A DNA stretch of 62,415 nt from Acidobacteriota bacterium (lineage in GTDB: Bacteria > Acidobacteriota > Blastocatellia > Chloracidobacteriales > JADJPF01), in contig JACQZQ010000030.1 of the NCBI GenBank assembly GCA_016213785.1, forward strand, positions 1 to 62,415. Reading direction: 5' to 3'. Shown here piece after piece: positions 33,882-41,925 of this stretch. The notes under the pieces were generated by a model that had not been told where the DNA came from, ran no database searches, and was given only the letters and a program-made list of their open reading frames with translations. The translations under genes and the position numbers were made by a program. Position 1 is the first letter of the stretch. Every line of letters starts with the position of its first letter.

Positions 33882-34664
33882 TTATAAAGCACGCATTTGC
33901 TTAAGTTTAGTTACTAGTTTAGCTGCGGCTTCTTTAGCTGAGCCATCAATAATTTCGGTCTTTTTGCTTTTAACTGGGAAGTAAACTCTCTCGATTTTCT
34001 GTTTAGGCACTAAAAGGTCTTTACTAATAGAAAGATCAGATAAAGTAACTTTGCGAATTTCTTTCTTCTTAGCATTCATAATACCTTTTAAGGTAGCATA
34101 ACGAGGTTGGTTTAACCCTGATTGAATGCTTATAGAGGCTGGAAGAGGCATTTGATACCATTGGAACCAACCTGCTTCTAGTTCTCGTTTAACCCTAACA
34201 CTCTTTTCACCGTCTTGAACTTCGACGGCCATAGCAATGGTAGCGCTAGGAACACCTAGGAGTTCACCTAAGATTACGCCTGTTTGAGCAAAACCATAGT
34301 CATCAGATTGAAGACCTGTAAAGACTAAATCAAAGCCTTCTTTACCAATAACTTCAGCCATTGCACGAGCTTGAGCTAGAGCATCAAGATTATCTAAGGC
34401 AGGGTCACAAATATGAATGCCGCGATCAGCGCCTTTAGCTAAGCCTTCTTTAATTGCAACTTGGACTCTTTCAGGCCCAAGTGAACAGATAACTACTTCT
34501 CCGCCAAATTTTTCTTTAATTTTTAGTGCTTCTTCTACTGCATAAGAATCAGGTTCATTAACATCATAGGCAATATCTCTATCTTGGATCCAGCTACTAG
34601 TCTCGTTAATGCGTAGAATTGCATCACGAGAAGGAACTTGTTTAACACATACAATTATTTTCAC
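33882..34664 (-). CDS. etfB: Electron transfer flavoprotein beta subunit
   Basis: A 260-residue EtfB. It begins with the typical KIIVCVKQVPSRDAILRI and has YAVEEALKIKEKFGG, a VQVAIKEGLAKGADRGIHI segment, LVFTGLQSDDYGFAQTG, PSATIAMAVEVQ and RYATLKGIMNAKKKEI. This subunit binds AMP and forms the heterodimer with EtfA. It starts only 4 bases after fabF ends, which suggests it is transcribed with the fatty-acid genes. Confidence 0.95.
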   Translation of the reverse strand: MKIIVCVKQVPSRDAILRINETSSWIQDRDIAYDVNEPDSYAVEEALKIKEKFGGEVVICSLGPERVQVAIKEGLAKGADRGIHICDPALDNLDALAQARAMAEVIGKEGFDLVFTGLQSDDYGFAQTGVILGELLGVPSATIAMAVEVQDGEKSVRVKRELEAGWFQWYQMPLPASISIQSGLNQPRYATLKGIMNAKKKEIRKVTLSDLSISKDLLVPKQKIERVYFPVKSKKTEIIDGSAKEAAAKLVTKLKQMRAL

Positions 34665-34668
34665 TTTT

Positions 34669-35910
34669 TTACTCCTCGAAACGCTTAAAGATCACCGCAG
34701 CATTTGTGCCACCAAACCCAAAAGAGTTTGAGAGTACGTATTGTAACTTAGTTGTACGTGAATTATTTGGTACATAATCAAGGTCACAATCCGGATCTGG
34801 TGTTTGATAGTTAATAGTTGGGGGAATTTGTTGATGATAAAGTGTTAGTACACTAATACCTGCTTCTAGCCCACCAGCAGCGCCAAGTAAATGTCCTGTC
34901 ATAGACTTAGTAGAGCTAACAGGGATTTTATAAGCATGTTCACCAAAAACTTGTTTAATAGCAAATGTTTCTATTTTGTCGTTAAATGGTGTTGAAGTAC
35001 CATGAGCATTAATATAGCTAATATCAGCAGGGTTAAGACCTGCGTCTTTAATGGCATTTTTCATTACTCTAATTGCACCATCTGCATCTTCTGAAGGTTG
35101 AGTAATATGAAAAGCATCTGATGACATTCCATAACCAACAATTTCTGCAAGTATGCGTGCCCCGCGATTACGGGCAAACTCATATTCTTCTAGGATTAAA
35201 ATTCCTGCACCTTCGCCAATGACAAAGCCATCTCGGTCTTTATCAAAAGGCCGACTAGCACTTTGAGGTGAGTCATTACGTGATGAAAGTGCGCGTAATG
35301 CAGCAAATCCAGCAACACTCATAGGAGTTATAGCTCCTTCAGCCCCTCCACAAATCATTGCATCAGCATCACCACGTTGAATTATCTTAAAAGCATCACC
35401 AACAGCATGAGCGCCTGAAGCGCAAGCTGTTGCAGTAGCAGAATTTGGCCCTTTTGCACCAAAACGAATTGAAACATTACCTGAAGCAAGATTTATAATT
35501 GTAGAAGGAATAAAGAAAGGTGATACTTTACCAGGCCCACCTTGTAAAAGCTTTGTATGTTCGCGCTCAATAATGCCAAAACCACCTATACCAGAACCAA
35601 TATAAGTACCTATTCTATCAGCATTTTCTGGAGTGGCTTTTAACCCTGAGTTATCCATAGCCTCTTGTGAAGCAGCAATTGCATAATGGATAAAGACATC
35701 CATTTTTTTAACTTCTTTTTTTACAATAAATTTTTCAGGATTAAAATTCTTTACTTCACCAGCAAACCGTACAGGATATTCACTAGCATCAAAGTGTGTA
35801 ATATTTTCAATACCACTACGCCCAGCAATTAGCCCTGCCCAAGTTTCTTCAGCAGTATTTCCAAGCGCACTAATAATTCCAATGCCTGTAACTACTACTC
35901 GACGATTCAC
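34669..35910 (-). CDS. fabF: 3-oxoacyl-[ACP] synthase II
   Basis: A 413-residue FabF condensing enzyme. The Cys-His-His triad is present: Cys163 in [14 protein letters not shown], His303 in [11 protein letters not shown] and His340 in [13 protein letters not shown]. The length is normal. It elongates acyl-ACP with malonyl-ACP in type II fatty-acid synthesis. It lies 96 bases after acpP, the common acpP-fabF order; fabG, often between fabD and acpP, is absent here. Confidence 0.97.
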   Translation of the reverse strand: MNRRVVVTGIGIISALGNTAEETWAGLIAGRSGIENITHFDASEYPVRFAGEVKNFNPEKFIVKKEVKKMDVFIHYAIAASQEAMDNSGLKATPENADRIGTYIGSGIGGFGIIEREHTKLLQGGPGKVSPFFIPSTIINLASGNVSIRFGAKGPNSATATACASGAHAVGDAFKIIQRGDADAMICGGAEGAITPMSVAGFAALRALSSRNDSPQSASRPFDKDRDGFVIGEGAGILILEEYEFARNRGARILAEIVGYGMSSDAFHITQPSEDADGAIRVMKNAIKDAGLNPADISYINAHGTSTPFNDKIETFAIKQVFGEHAYKIPVSSTKSMTGHLLGAAGGLEAGISVLTLYHQQIPPTINYQTPDPDCDLDYVPNNSRTTKLQYVLSNSFGFGGTNAAVIFKRFEE

Positions 35911-36006
35911 AATACCTCCTAAAGTAAAGCCGAATAATAGCCCAGCAATTATTACTAGGCTATTATTTTTTACCTTTAAGTAAAATTAAAAGTTTTTTCA
36001 AAAAGT

Positions 36007-36255
36007 TTATTTACCTACATGGCTTTCTATATAAGCAATTGCATCACGTACACTAGTAATTTTCTCTGCATCTTCATCTGGTATTTCAATACCAAATTCT
36101 TCTTCAAAATGCATTACTAGTTCAACTGTATCTAGAGAATCTGCACCTAAATCATCTATAAAACGAGCATTAGCAGTAACTTCTGCTTCATCTACACCAA
36201 GTTCTTCAACAATAATTTGTTTAACTCTCTCCTCAATATTTGACACATCTGCCAT
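36007..36255 (-). CDS. acpP: Acyl carrier protein
   Basis: An 82-residue acidic ACP. Ser40 in [19 protein letters not shown] is the 4'-phosphopantetheine attachment site, followed by [11 protein letters not shown]. It sits between fabD and fabF and carries the growing acyl chain for both. Confidence 0.97.
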   Translation of the reverse strand: MADVSNIEERVKQIIVEELGVDEAEVTANARFIDDLGADSLDTVELVMHFEEEFGIEIPDEDAEKITSVRDAIAYIESHVGK

Positions 36256-36318
36256 AATTTTTCCTACCTTTCAATATATATTTCAAAATTAATTTATTAG
36301 AAATAGCTCTTTGTATAC

Positions 36319-37245
36319 TTAACTTAGACTTATTTGTTCTAAAGTTTTTCTATCTTCTACATTAAGTAATGTAGCGCTACGAGTAATACTTTTGATTAAC
36401 CCAATTAAAACATTTTTAGGGCCGACTTCAATAAATCTTTCTACCCCATTATCCAGCATTAGCTCTATAGACTCTACCCAACGAACAGGAGAGAAAACTT
36501 GGCGTATTAGATTTTCTTTTAACTCTCCGCCTTTTGTAGTAATACTAGCATCAACATTATTAACTATAGGGAAAATAGGGTCTTGAAAACTGACTTCTTT
36601 AAGATCTATGGCTAATTTTTCTGCTGCACTTTTCATTAGCTCACAATGAAAGGGAGCACTAACAGGTAGCATTCTTGCACGGCCAGCTTTACGTGCTTTT
36701 AGTTCTTCTATAGCTCTTTCTACAGCGCTTTTATGTCCAGCAATTACGGCTTGATTTGGAGTATTAAGATTAGCTGGGCTACAGACTTCATCCCCTGCAA
36801 CTTTCTTGCAAACTTCTTTTACTATTTCTAAATCAGCGCCAATAATGGCTGCCATAGCTCCAAACCCTACTTCAACAGCCTCTTGCATATACATGCCACG
36901 TTTATGAACTAATTTAACAGCCGTCGATAGGTCTATAGCTTCTGCTGCAACTAGTGCAGAATATTCGCCTAAACTATGACCAGCAACAAAGTCTGGGCGC
37001 AAGCCTAATTTACTAAGAACTCTATAAGCAGCAACAGAAACTACTAAGATAGCAGGCTGAGTATTAGCCGTCAATTGTAGTTCAGAGTCTGGGCCTTCAA
37101 AACAAAGTTTACTAATAGAAAAACCTAGGGCTTGGTCGGCTTCTTCAAAAACATTATGGGCTTCTTTATAATTTTCATATAATTCTCGCCCCATCCCTTG
37201 ATACTGTGAAGCTTGTCCAGGAAATACAAAAGCTGTTTTACTCAT
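36319..37245 (-). CDS. fabD: Malonyl-CoA:ACP transacylase
   Basis: A 308-residue FabD. The nucleophile Ser91 is in VAGHSLGEYSALVA, catalytic His200 in LPVSAPFHCELM, and the oxyanion Gln in FPGQASQYQGMG. The C-terminal VEVGPKNVLIGLIK segment is also typical (FIEVGPKNVL). It loads malonate onto ACP. It lies 63 bases upstream of acpP on the same strand. Confidence 0.96.
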   Translation of the reverse strand: MSKTAFVFPGQASQYQGMGRELYENYKEAHNVFEEADQALGFSISKLCFEGPDSELQLTANTQPAILVVSVAAYRVLSKLGLRPDFVAGHSLGEYSALVAAEAIDLSTAVKLVHKRGMYMQEAVEVGFGAMAAIIGADLEIVKEVCKKVAGDEVCSPANLNTPNQAVIAGHKSAVERAIEELKARKAGRARMLPVSAPFHCELMKSAAEKLAIDLKEVSFQDPIFPIVNNVDASITTKGGELKENLIRQVFSPVRWVESIELMLDNGVERFIEVGPKNVLIGLIKSITRSATLLNVEDRKTLEQISLS

Positions 37246-37307
37246 AAAACTTAAATATATAAATCCTAAGTAAGTATAGTTAATATCATTATTTTAAGAT
37301 AATAAAT

Positions 37308-37586
37308 TTATTTATCTTTAAATAGTTCGCTAAAAATTTTTTCACGATATCTCAAGAAATATAAAATAGCTAAGATATCTAAAACCAACCCAATTATAAG
37401 ACTAAATACTACTATGATAGGAGAAATAGATAATGGAAGATTACTAAGCAAACGATATAGGCCAACGGCTCCAAGACTAAGAAATACTCCACCAACAGTA
37501 ATAAAAGCAAAAAACTTAGCCAAAAAGCTACCAACTGATATATTTGGTTTATCTGATTTATCTGATTTATCCGATTTATCTAGCAC
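37308..37586 (-). CDS. Small two-helix membrane protein with DKS repeats
   Basis: A 92-residue reading frame starting at GTG: an N-terminal DKSDKSDKSDK repeat encoded by 9-base tandem repeats, then two hydrophobic helices (about 24-45 and 53-78) and a basic end. The pattern recalls AtpZ/AtpI-type small membrane proteins but lacks a decisive signature. No strong ribosome site is seen before the GTG, so the start is uncertain. It lies between a lipoprotein gene and fabD on the same strand. Confidence 0.5.
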   Translation of the reverse strand: MLDKSDKSDKSDKPNISVGSFLAKFFAFITVGGVFLSLGAVGLYRLLSNLPLSISPIIVVFSLIIGLVLDILAILYFLRYREKIFSELFKDK

Positions 37587-37610
37587 AAAGAAATTAGCTT
37601 TTTATTTCAA

Positions 37611-38378
37611 TCAAGGATTAGAGTCAAGGAATTTGGCCGTAATTTGGCAGTCAGATAAAATCTGATCTGTAAAACGGCCTTGTTCTAGGACTTGTTTTTC
37701 TAGCTCTTCTTGTTCCTCTAAAGAAGGGTTTCCACGACCACGACTATATGTAAGTAATTGATTGAGCGTTATATTATCAGCTACACGCCAAATAGCATAT
37801 TGTACAGGAGTTAAGTCAACTTTTGAATCAGCTTGAGGGTGATTAAAGCAAAAATATTCTACTAGTTTTCTTAAGTCTCCCTGAGCTAAGTTACCAAGTT
37901 GATAAGTTGCTGGTTTATAAGGGTAATGGCGACGCATTTGTAGCGAAAAAACTTCTAAATTACCTCTCCATTCACCATAAGCAAGAAGTTCTGTTTCTAT
38001 AGAGCGAGTCACAATTAAATCTTGATAACGAGCACTTAAGGCACGCAGAACCGTACCACAATCAATGCGGAGGGTTTGGTTTTTATTGGTTTCATTTTTT
38101 ATATGAATAGCTACCACTTCACCAAAGGGCAATGCATTTTCTAAAGTATCTGAGAGTGCAGTAATACTCTTAATTGTCAAAAACTCTTTGTCTAGCAGGT
38201 CAAAAATTTGTGCTTTTTCTTCCCCTTCATAACGAGTAGGAGTATTTACACTGCTTGTGCTATTTGTACTATTTGCACTATTTGCACTATTTAGAGTTGG
38301 TTTAGTTTCGGTTTGACAATTTATTGTACTAAGTAAAAAAGTTAGTATTAATAAGGAGTAAAGTAAAAATTTTACCAT
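37611..38378 (-). CDS. Lipoprotein of unknown function within the fab cluster
   Basis: A protein of about 255 residues from ATG 38378: basic residue, hydrophobic core FLLYSLLILTFLLS, then TINC as a lipobox-like site. A Ser/Asn/Thr low-complexity linker follows, encoded by 9-base repeats (NSANSANSTNST). The globular part (residues 55-240) has HIKNETNKNQTLRIDCGTVL, RHYPYKPATYQLG and FCFNHPQADSK, and no recognised family. The start overlaps the end of fabH by 7 bases, so it is translated with fabH. An upstream in-frame extension within fabH is rejected. Confidence 0.65.
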   Translation of the reverse strand: MVKFLLYSLLILTFLLSTINCQTETKPTLNSANSANSTNSTSSVNTPTRYEGEEKAQIFDLLDKEFLTIKSITALSDTLENALPFGEVVAIHIKNETNKNQTLRIDCGTVLRALSARYQDLIVTRSIETELLAYGEWRGNLEVFSLQMRRHYPYKPATYQLGNLAQGDLRKLVEYFCFNHPQADSKVDLTPVQYAIWRVADNITLNQLLTYSRGRGNPSLEEQEELEKQVLEQGRFTDQILSDCQITAKFLDSNP

Positions 38379-39361
38379 CTTACTAAAGCTGATCCCCAAG
38401 TTACTCCAGCGCCAAAAGATACAAACATTAATATATCTCCAGATTTTACACGGCCTGCTTTTATACACTCATCTAAAGCAATTGGTATAGAAGCTGAAGA
38501 AGTATTGCCGATACGAGCAATATTTCCATATATTTTTTCTTGTGGTATACCTAAGCGATCTGCTACAGCATCAGCAATACGTTGATTTGCTTGATGAGGG
38601 ATTAACAAGTTAATATCACCTGCTGTAATTTTCGCGTCATCAAATACCAGATTAGAGACTTCGCACATATTACGAACTGCAATCTTAAAAAGCTCATTAC
38701 CCTTCATTTTTATATAATGAAGCTTAGAATCAACACTTTCATAAGTAGCAGGATGGCGAGTCCCTCCTCCAGGAATATAAAGATACTCAGCATAATCTCC
38801 ATCGCTTTGTATTCTACTAGCAAGTAGTCCCGATCCATCTTCCTTAGGGACTATTACTGCTGCACCTGCACCATCACCAAAAATTACACAGGTTGCTCGA
38901 TCAGTATAATCAACATAACGGGAAAGAAGTTCTGCCCCAATTATTAAAATGCGTTTTGCCGTATTACTACGAATAAATTGATCTGCAACAGTTAGAGCAT
39001 AAATAAAGCCTGAACAAGCAGCAACTAGATCAAAGGCTGCTGCGCGTTTTGCCCCCAACTGAGATTGAATTAAGCAAGCTGTTGAGGGTAAGGCCATATC
39101 AGGACAAACCGTAGCACAGATAATTAAATCTAGTTCGCTAGCTTTTACTCCCGCTCTATCTAGAGCTTGTTGAGCAGCAGCAACAGCAAAAGTTGAAGTA
39201 AACTCATCAGCGCGAGCAATATGACGCTCTTTAATTCCTGTACGAGTTATTATCCACTCATCACTAGTTTCTACTATGCGCTCTAAATCGCTATTAGTAA
39301 GTATTTTTTCTGGGAGTGAGTGTCCTGTACCAATAATAGCGGCTCTAAGATTGTTTGTCAT
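38372..39361 (-). CDS. fabH: 3-oxoacyl-[ACP] synthase III
   Basis: A 329-residue KAS III. Triad: Cys116 in FDLVAACSGFIYAL, His256 in LIPHQANQRI and Asn286 in ARIGNTSSASIP. The length is normal. It starts fatty-acid synthesis by joining acetyl-CoA to malonyl-ACP. It follows rpmF; plsX, which usually lies between them, is missing. Confidence 0.97.
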   Translation of the reverse strand: MTNNLRAAIIGTGHSLPEKILTNSDLERIVETSDEWIITRTGIKERHIARADEFTSTFAVAAAQQALDRAGVKASELDLIICATVCPDMALPSTACLIQSQLGAKRAAAFDLVAACSGFIYALTVADQFIRSNTAKRILIIGAELLSRYVDYTDRATCVIFGDGAGAAVIVPKEDGSGLLASRIQSDGDYAEYLYIPGGGTRHPATYESVDSKLHYIKMKGNELFKIAVRNMCEVSNLVFDDAKITAGDINLLIPHQANQRIADAVADRLGIPQEKIYGNIARIGNTSSASIPIALDECIKAGRVKSGDILMFVSFGAGVTWGSALVRW

Positions 39362-39423
39362 TTTAGTAAATCCTTAATAAAACTAAGCGGTTAAAACAAA
39401 AGCTTAAAAAGTTTAAGCTAAAA

Positions 39424-39603
39424 TTACTCTTCTGTTTCAAATACTTGGGTTTCGTTATAATAACCACATTTACTACAGACTCTATGTTGTTCTTTAGGGG
39501 CTTTACATTGAGGGCAAGCCATTACAAGTGGGGCAACAATAAAATCATGAGCGCGTCGTTTACCACGACGAGATTTTGAGTGACGTCTTTTTGGATTTGG
39601 CAT
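39424..39603 (-). CDS. rpmF: 50S ribosomal protein L32
   Basis: A 59-residue protein read on the minus strand: PNPKRRHSKSRRGKRRAHD at the start and two zinc CxxC pairs (CPQC and CSKC), then GYYNETQVFETEE. The start has AAGGAG upstream. It lies between yceD and fabH in the usual bacterial order and is co-transcribed with them. Confidence 0.96.
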   Translation of the reverse strand: MPNPKRRHSKSRRGKRRAHDFIVAPLVMACPQCKAPKEQHRVCSKCGYYNETQVFETEE

Positions 39604-39693
39604 AAAAAATTTCTCCTTAAATTATTTCCCAAGATTTATTTTGGGCTATCAAAATTTTTTAGAACTAAAAATTAATATAGTCTCTTAATAGTC

Positions 39694-40218
39694 TTATTTA
39701 AACTTTTTCTTTAGATCTGTTAAAGCGCTCCAACGCGGGTCAATATCTTTAGAGGAACAATCGCACTTTTTTTGGTTAAGATCTTGTCCACATTGACTAC
39801 ATAAACCTAAACAATTTTCTTTACATAAGTTTGACATAGGTATAGCAAGTTGAATTTGTTCTTTTACAATATCATCTAAGTTTAATTTGTCATTTTGATA
39901 AAAACAAAAGTCAAGTTCACGGCGCTCTAAAATTAATTCATCTGTCTGATTAAGGTTATTTTCTGGTAAACAAATCAAATTAAACTTATTTGCTATAACT
40001 ATTTTTATATCTGTTAAACAACGATCACATAAGAGATTTACTTCTGTTTCTATTTTACCACTAAGGTCTATATCTGTTTTGCGACGGCGCAGAGTTAAAG
40101 AAACATTGCAAGATGATGCTAGTGTATGCTCTTTATCTTCTAGATCTAGTGTATTTTCTGGATATAGATGTTTAATAGATAGATCATCTTTTTCTAGTTG
40201 TGTTAGATCAATTAACAT
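39694..40218 (-). CDS. yceD: YceD/DUF177 family protein
   Basis: A 174-residue DUF177 protein with the conserved LLCDRCL pair in the middle and CKENCLGLCSQCGQDLN near residue 145, then CDC. DUF177 proteins precede rpmF almost everywhere and in plants and bacteria affect 23S rRNA accumulation. I chose the ATG at 40218, which has GAGG 5 bases upstream, over a GTG two codons earlier. First gene of the minus-strand housekeeping run. Confidence 0.88.
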   Translation of the reverse strand: MLIDLTQLEKDDLSIKHLYPENTLDLEDKEHTLASSCNVSLTLRRRKTDIDLSGKIETEVNLLCDRCLTDIKIVIANKFNLICLPENNLNQTDELILERRELDFCFYQNDKLNLDDIVKEQIQLAIPMSNLCKENCLGLCSQCGQDLNQKKCDCSSKDIDPRWSALTDLKKKFK

Positions 40219-40366
40219 AAACACCTCTTAATAACACCGAAACTAGCAATTATATTAAGGAGATAGCTTTTGTCAACCTCTGCCTACCACAAGAAAGTTT
40301 ATTCCTTTAAGTCCCTTAAGGCTAATGATTACTAGGAAAATTAAGCAGTTTCTATTTAGCAAATAA

Positions 40367-40395
40367 TTGACAATAGGTTTAGGAAAAAATATCTT
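40367..40395 (+). promoter_or_regulatory. Sigma-70-type promoter of the ECF sigma gene
   Basis: TTGACA (40367-40372), a 17-base spacer, TATCTT (40390-40395). This is the clearest -35/-10 pair in the window. It lies 110 bases upstream of the chosen start codon and makes any translation start upstream of it impossible. Confidence 0.7.
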
Positions 40396-40504
40396 TATAT
40401 TTGCGGTTGTTTTGGAACTTTTTCTAAAACCTAGCGTGATAGCAAGCATAAAGTCAAATATAAACGAAGCAAGTAATTCTAAACCCTTAATTAGGAACGA
40501 CTTA

Positions 40505-41125
40505 ATGAGTTCGTTGAGCTATAGTGCAGAAATAGACCTAGCCAATGGAGTTTCCTCAGCTACTGACCATGAACTAGTTATGGCTATTGGGCAGGGTGAT
40601 GAAGCTGCATTTCAGGAGATAGTACATCGTTATCGTAATCAAATAATTAACTTTATTTACCGAATGCTAAATGATTATGATCGGGCTACAGATCTTTCTC
40701 AAGAAACATTTCTGCGTATCTACACTAGCGCTCATAAATACCAAGCAACTTATAGTTTTTCCACATATATCTATAGAATTGCGGCTAATTTAGCAATTAG
40801 TGAATTAAGACAGCGTAAACGCAGACGTTGGGTGTCCTTTCTACTACCCTTCCGCAGTCATGATGATACAGAACAAGAGATGGAATTTCCTGATCAAGCA
40901 CCTTTACCTGATGAAATAATGATTGATGCAGAACGCCGTAAAGCTGTATCTATAGCTATCCAATCACTTCCAGAAAAATATCGTTTAACTTTGGTCTTAC
41001 GCGATGTTGAAGGTTTAAGTTATGAAGAGATTACAGAAATTACAAGCCTTTCAGAAGGTACTGTAAAATCTCGTATTAATCGTGGTCGTAATTTATTACG
41101 CGATAAATTACAAAAATATATTTAA
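40505..41125 (+). CDS. ECF RNA polymerase sigma factor
   Basis: 206 residues from ATG 40505 (AGGA 8 bases upstream). Region 2 has FQEIVHRYRNQIINFIYRML, DLSQETFLRIY and FSTYIYRIAANLAISELRQR; region 4 has LPEKYRLTLVLRDVEGLSYE and SEGTVKSRINRGRNLLR. The open frame extends upstream to 40367, but that would start inside the promoter. A zinc-finger anti-sigma gene follows 17 bases later and then an HtrA-like gene, the layout of RpoE-type envelope stress operons. Confidence 0.92.
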   Translation: MSSLSYSAEIDLANGVSSATDHELVMAIGQGDEAAFQEIVHRYRNQIINFIYRMLNDYDRATDLSQETFLRIYTSAHKYQATYSFSTYIYRIAANLAISELRQRKRRRWVSFLLPFRSHDDTEQEMEFPDQAPLPDEIMIDAERRKAVSIAIQSLPEKYRLTLVLRDVEGLSYEEITEITSLSEGTVKSRINRGRNLLRDKLQKYI

Positions 41126-41142
41126 TAGTAGGGAACATAACT

Positions 41143-41901
41143 ATGCTCTTGAAAGAATTTCCTCTTACTCCAACTGGATGTCGTCTAGTGCAACAAAGCC
41201 TAGATATGGCAGACTTTAATGTGGTACAACAAATTGCAATTCTTAGCCATTGTCAAAAATGTCCTACTTGTCAAAAGTACTCTCAGGAATTAACAAACCT
41301 ACGTGCTTTACTGATATCACAAGTTCGCATTCAAGTCCCTAATGATTTTGATATTAAATTACGACAAAAAATAGCTGCTAGTAAAACAGCTAAACCCATT
41401 TCTTTTTGGGGACAATGGGTTTCTCAACCTGCATTTGGAGTTAGTTTAGCAGCAACTGTTGTTATAGGTGTTTTAGTTGGCGTTAGTTACTATAGACAAC
41501 CTTCTATTATTACTATACCTACTTCTTCAACTACTGAAGTAAGTAATAATGTAACACCTATAACGAAACAACCCCTTACTAACAATATATCTGACACAGT
41601 TAATCAAAGTCCAGATGCTGAAGCTAAACGCATTTTGTCTGAAAGAGCAAAAGTAAGAGTACCTGATTATGTCGCTTCTAATGAAAATCGCTCTTTAGCT
41701 AGAAAAGCTAGACCTCTAAACCAAGCACCTAAGCAACTTAGCTTAGATGAAATAGATGTAGAAATACATTATGGTAGCGCTTCACGCACTTTGCCACTCT
41801 CTGCTGTAACCTATGGCTCAAGACCTGTGCTTAAAGTTGATAATGTTAGTACAGGAGAAAACAAAAATAGTGGTATTGCTCCTGAAGCAAAGATTTTTTA
41901 A
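41143..41901 (+). CDS. Anti-sigma factor, single-pass membrane protein
   Basis: A 252-residue protein. An N-terminal zinc-finger-like segment ILSHCQKCPTCQKYSQEL (His-x2-C-x2-C) is followed by a membrane helix at about 90-112 (FGVSLAATVVIGVLVGVSYY), a Thr/Asn-rich linker and a basic C-terminal domain. The order sigma, anti-sigma, HtrA-like and the topology (finger inside, tail outside) fit a RseA/ZAS-like anti-sigma factor regulated by envelope signals. Confidence 0.78.
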   Translation: MLLKEFPLTPTGCRLVQQSLDMADFNVVQQIAILSHCQKCPTCQKYSQELTNLRALLISQVRIQVPNDFDIKLRQKIAASKTAKPISFWGQWVSQPAFGVSLAATVVIGVLVGVSYYRQPSIITIPTSSTTEVSNNVTPITKQPLTNNISDTVNQSPDAEAKRILSERAKVRVPDYVASNENRSLARKARPLNQAPKQLSLDEIDVEIHYGSASRTLPLSAVTYGSRPVLKVDNVSTGENKNSGIAPEAKIF

Positions 41902-41925
41902 TTTATTTAGCCGGTAAAACTAACT

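Noticed and set aside
37414-37665. An 83-codon plus-strand frame with DLSDLSDLS repeats
   Set aside because: It is the complement of the DKS repeat and membrane helices of the minus-strand gene, and has no ribosome site.
40367-40504. Longer N-terminus for the ECF sigma factor
   Set aside because: The extended frame would begin at the TTG of a -35 box, which is upstream of the likely transcription start.
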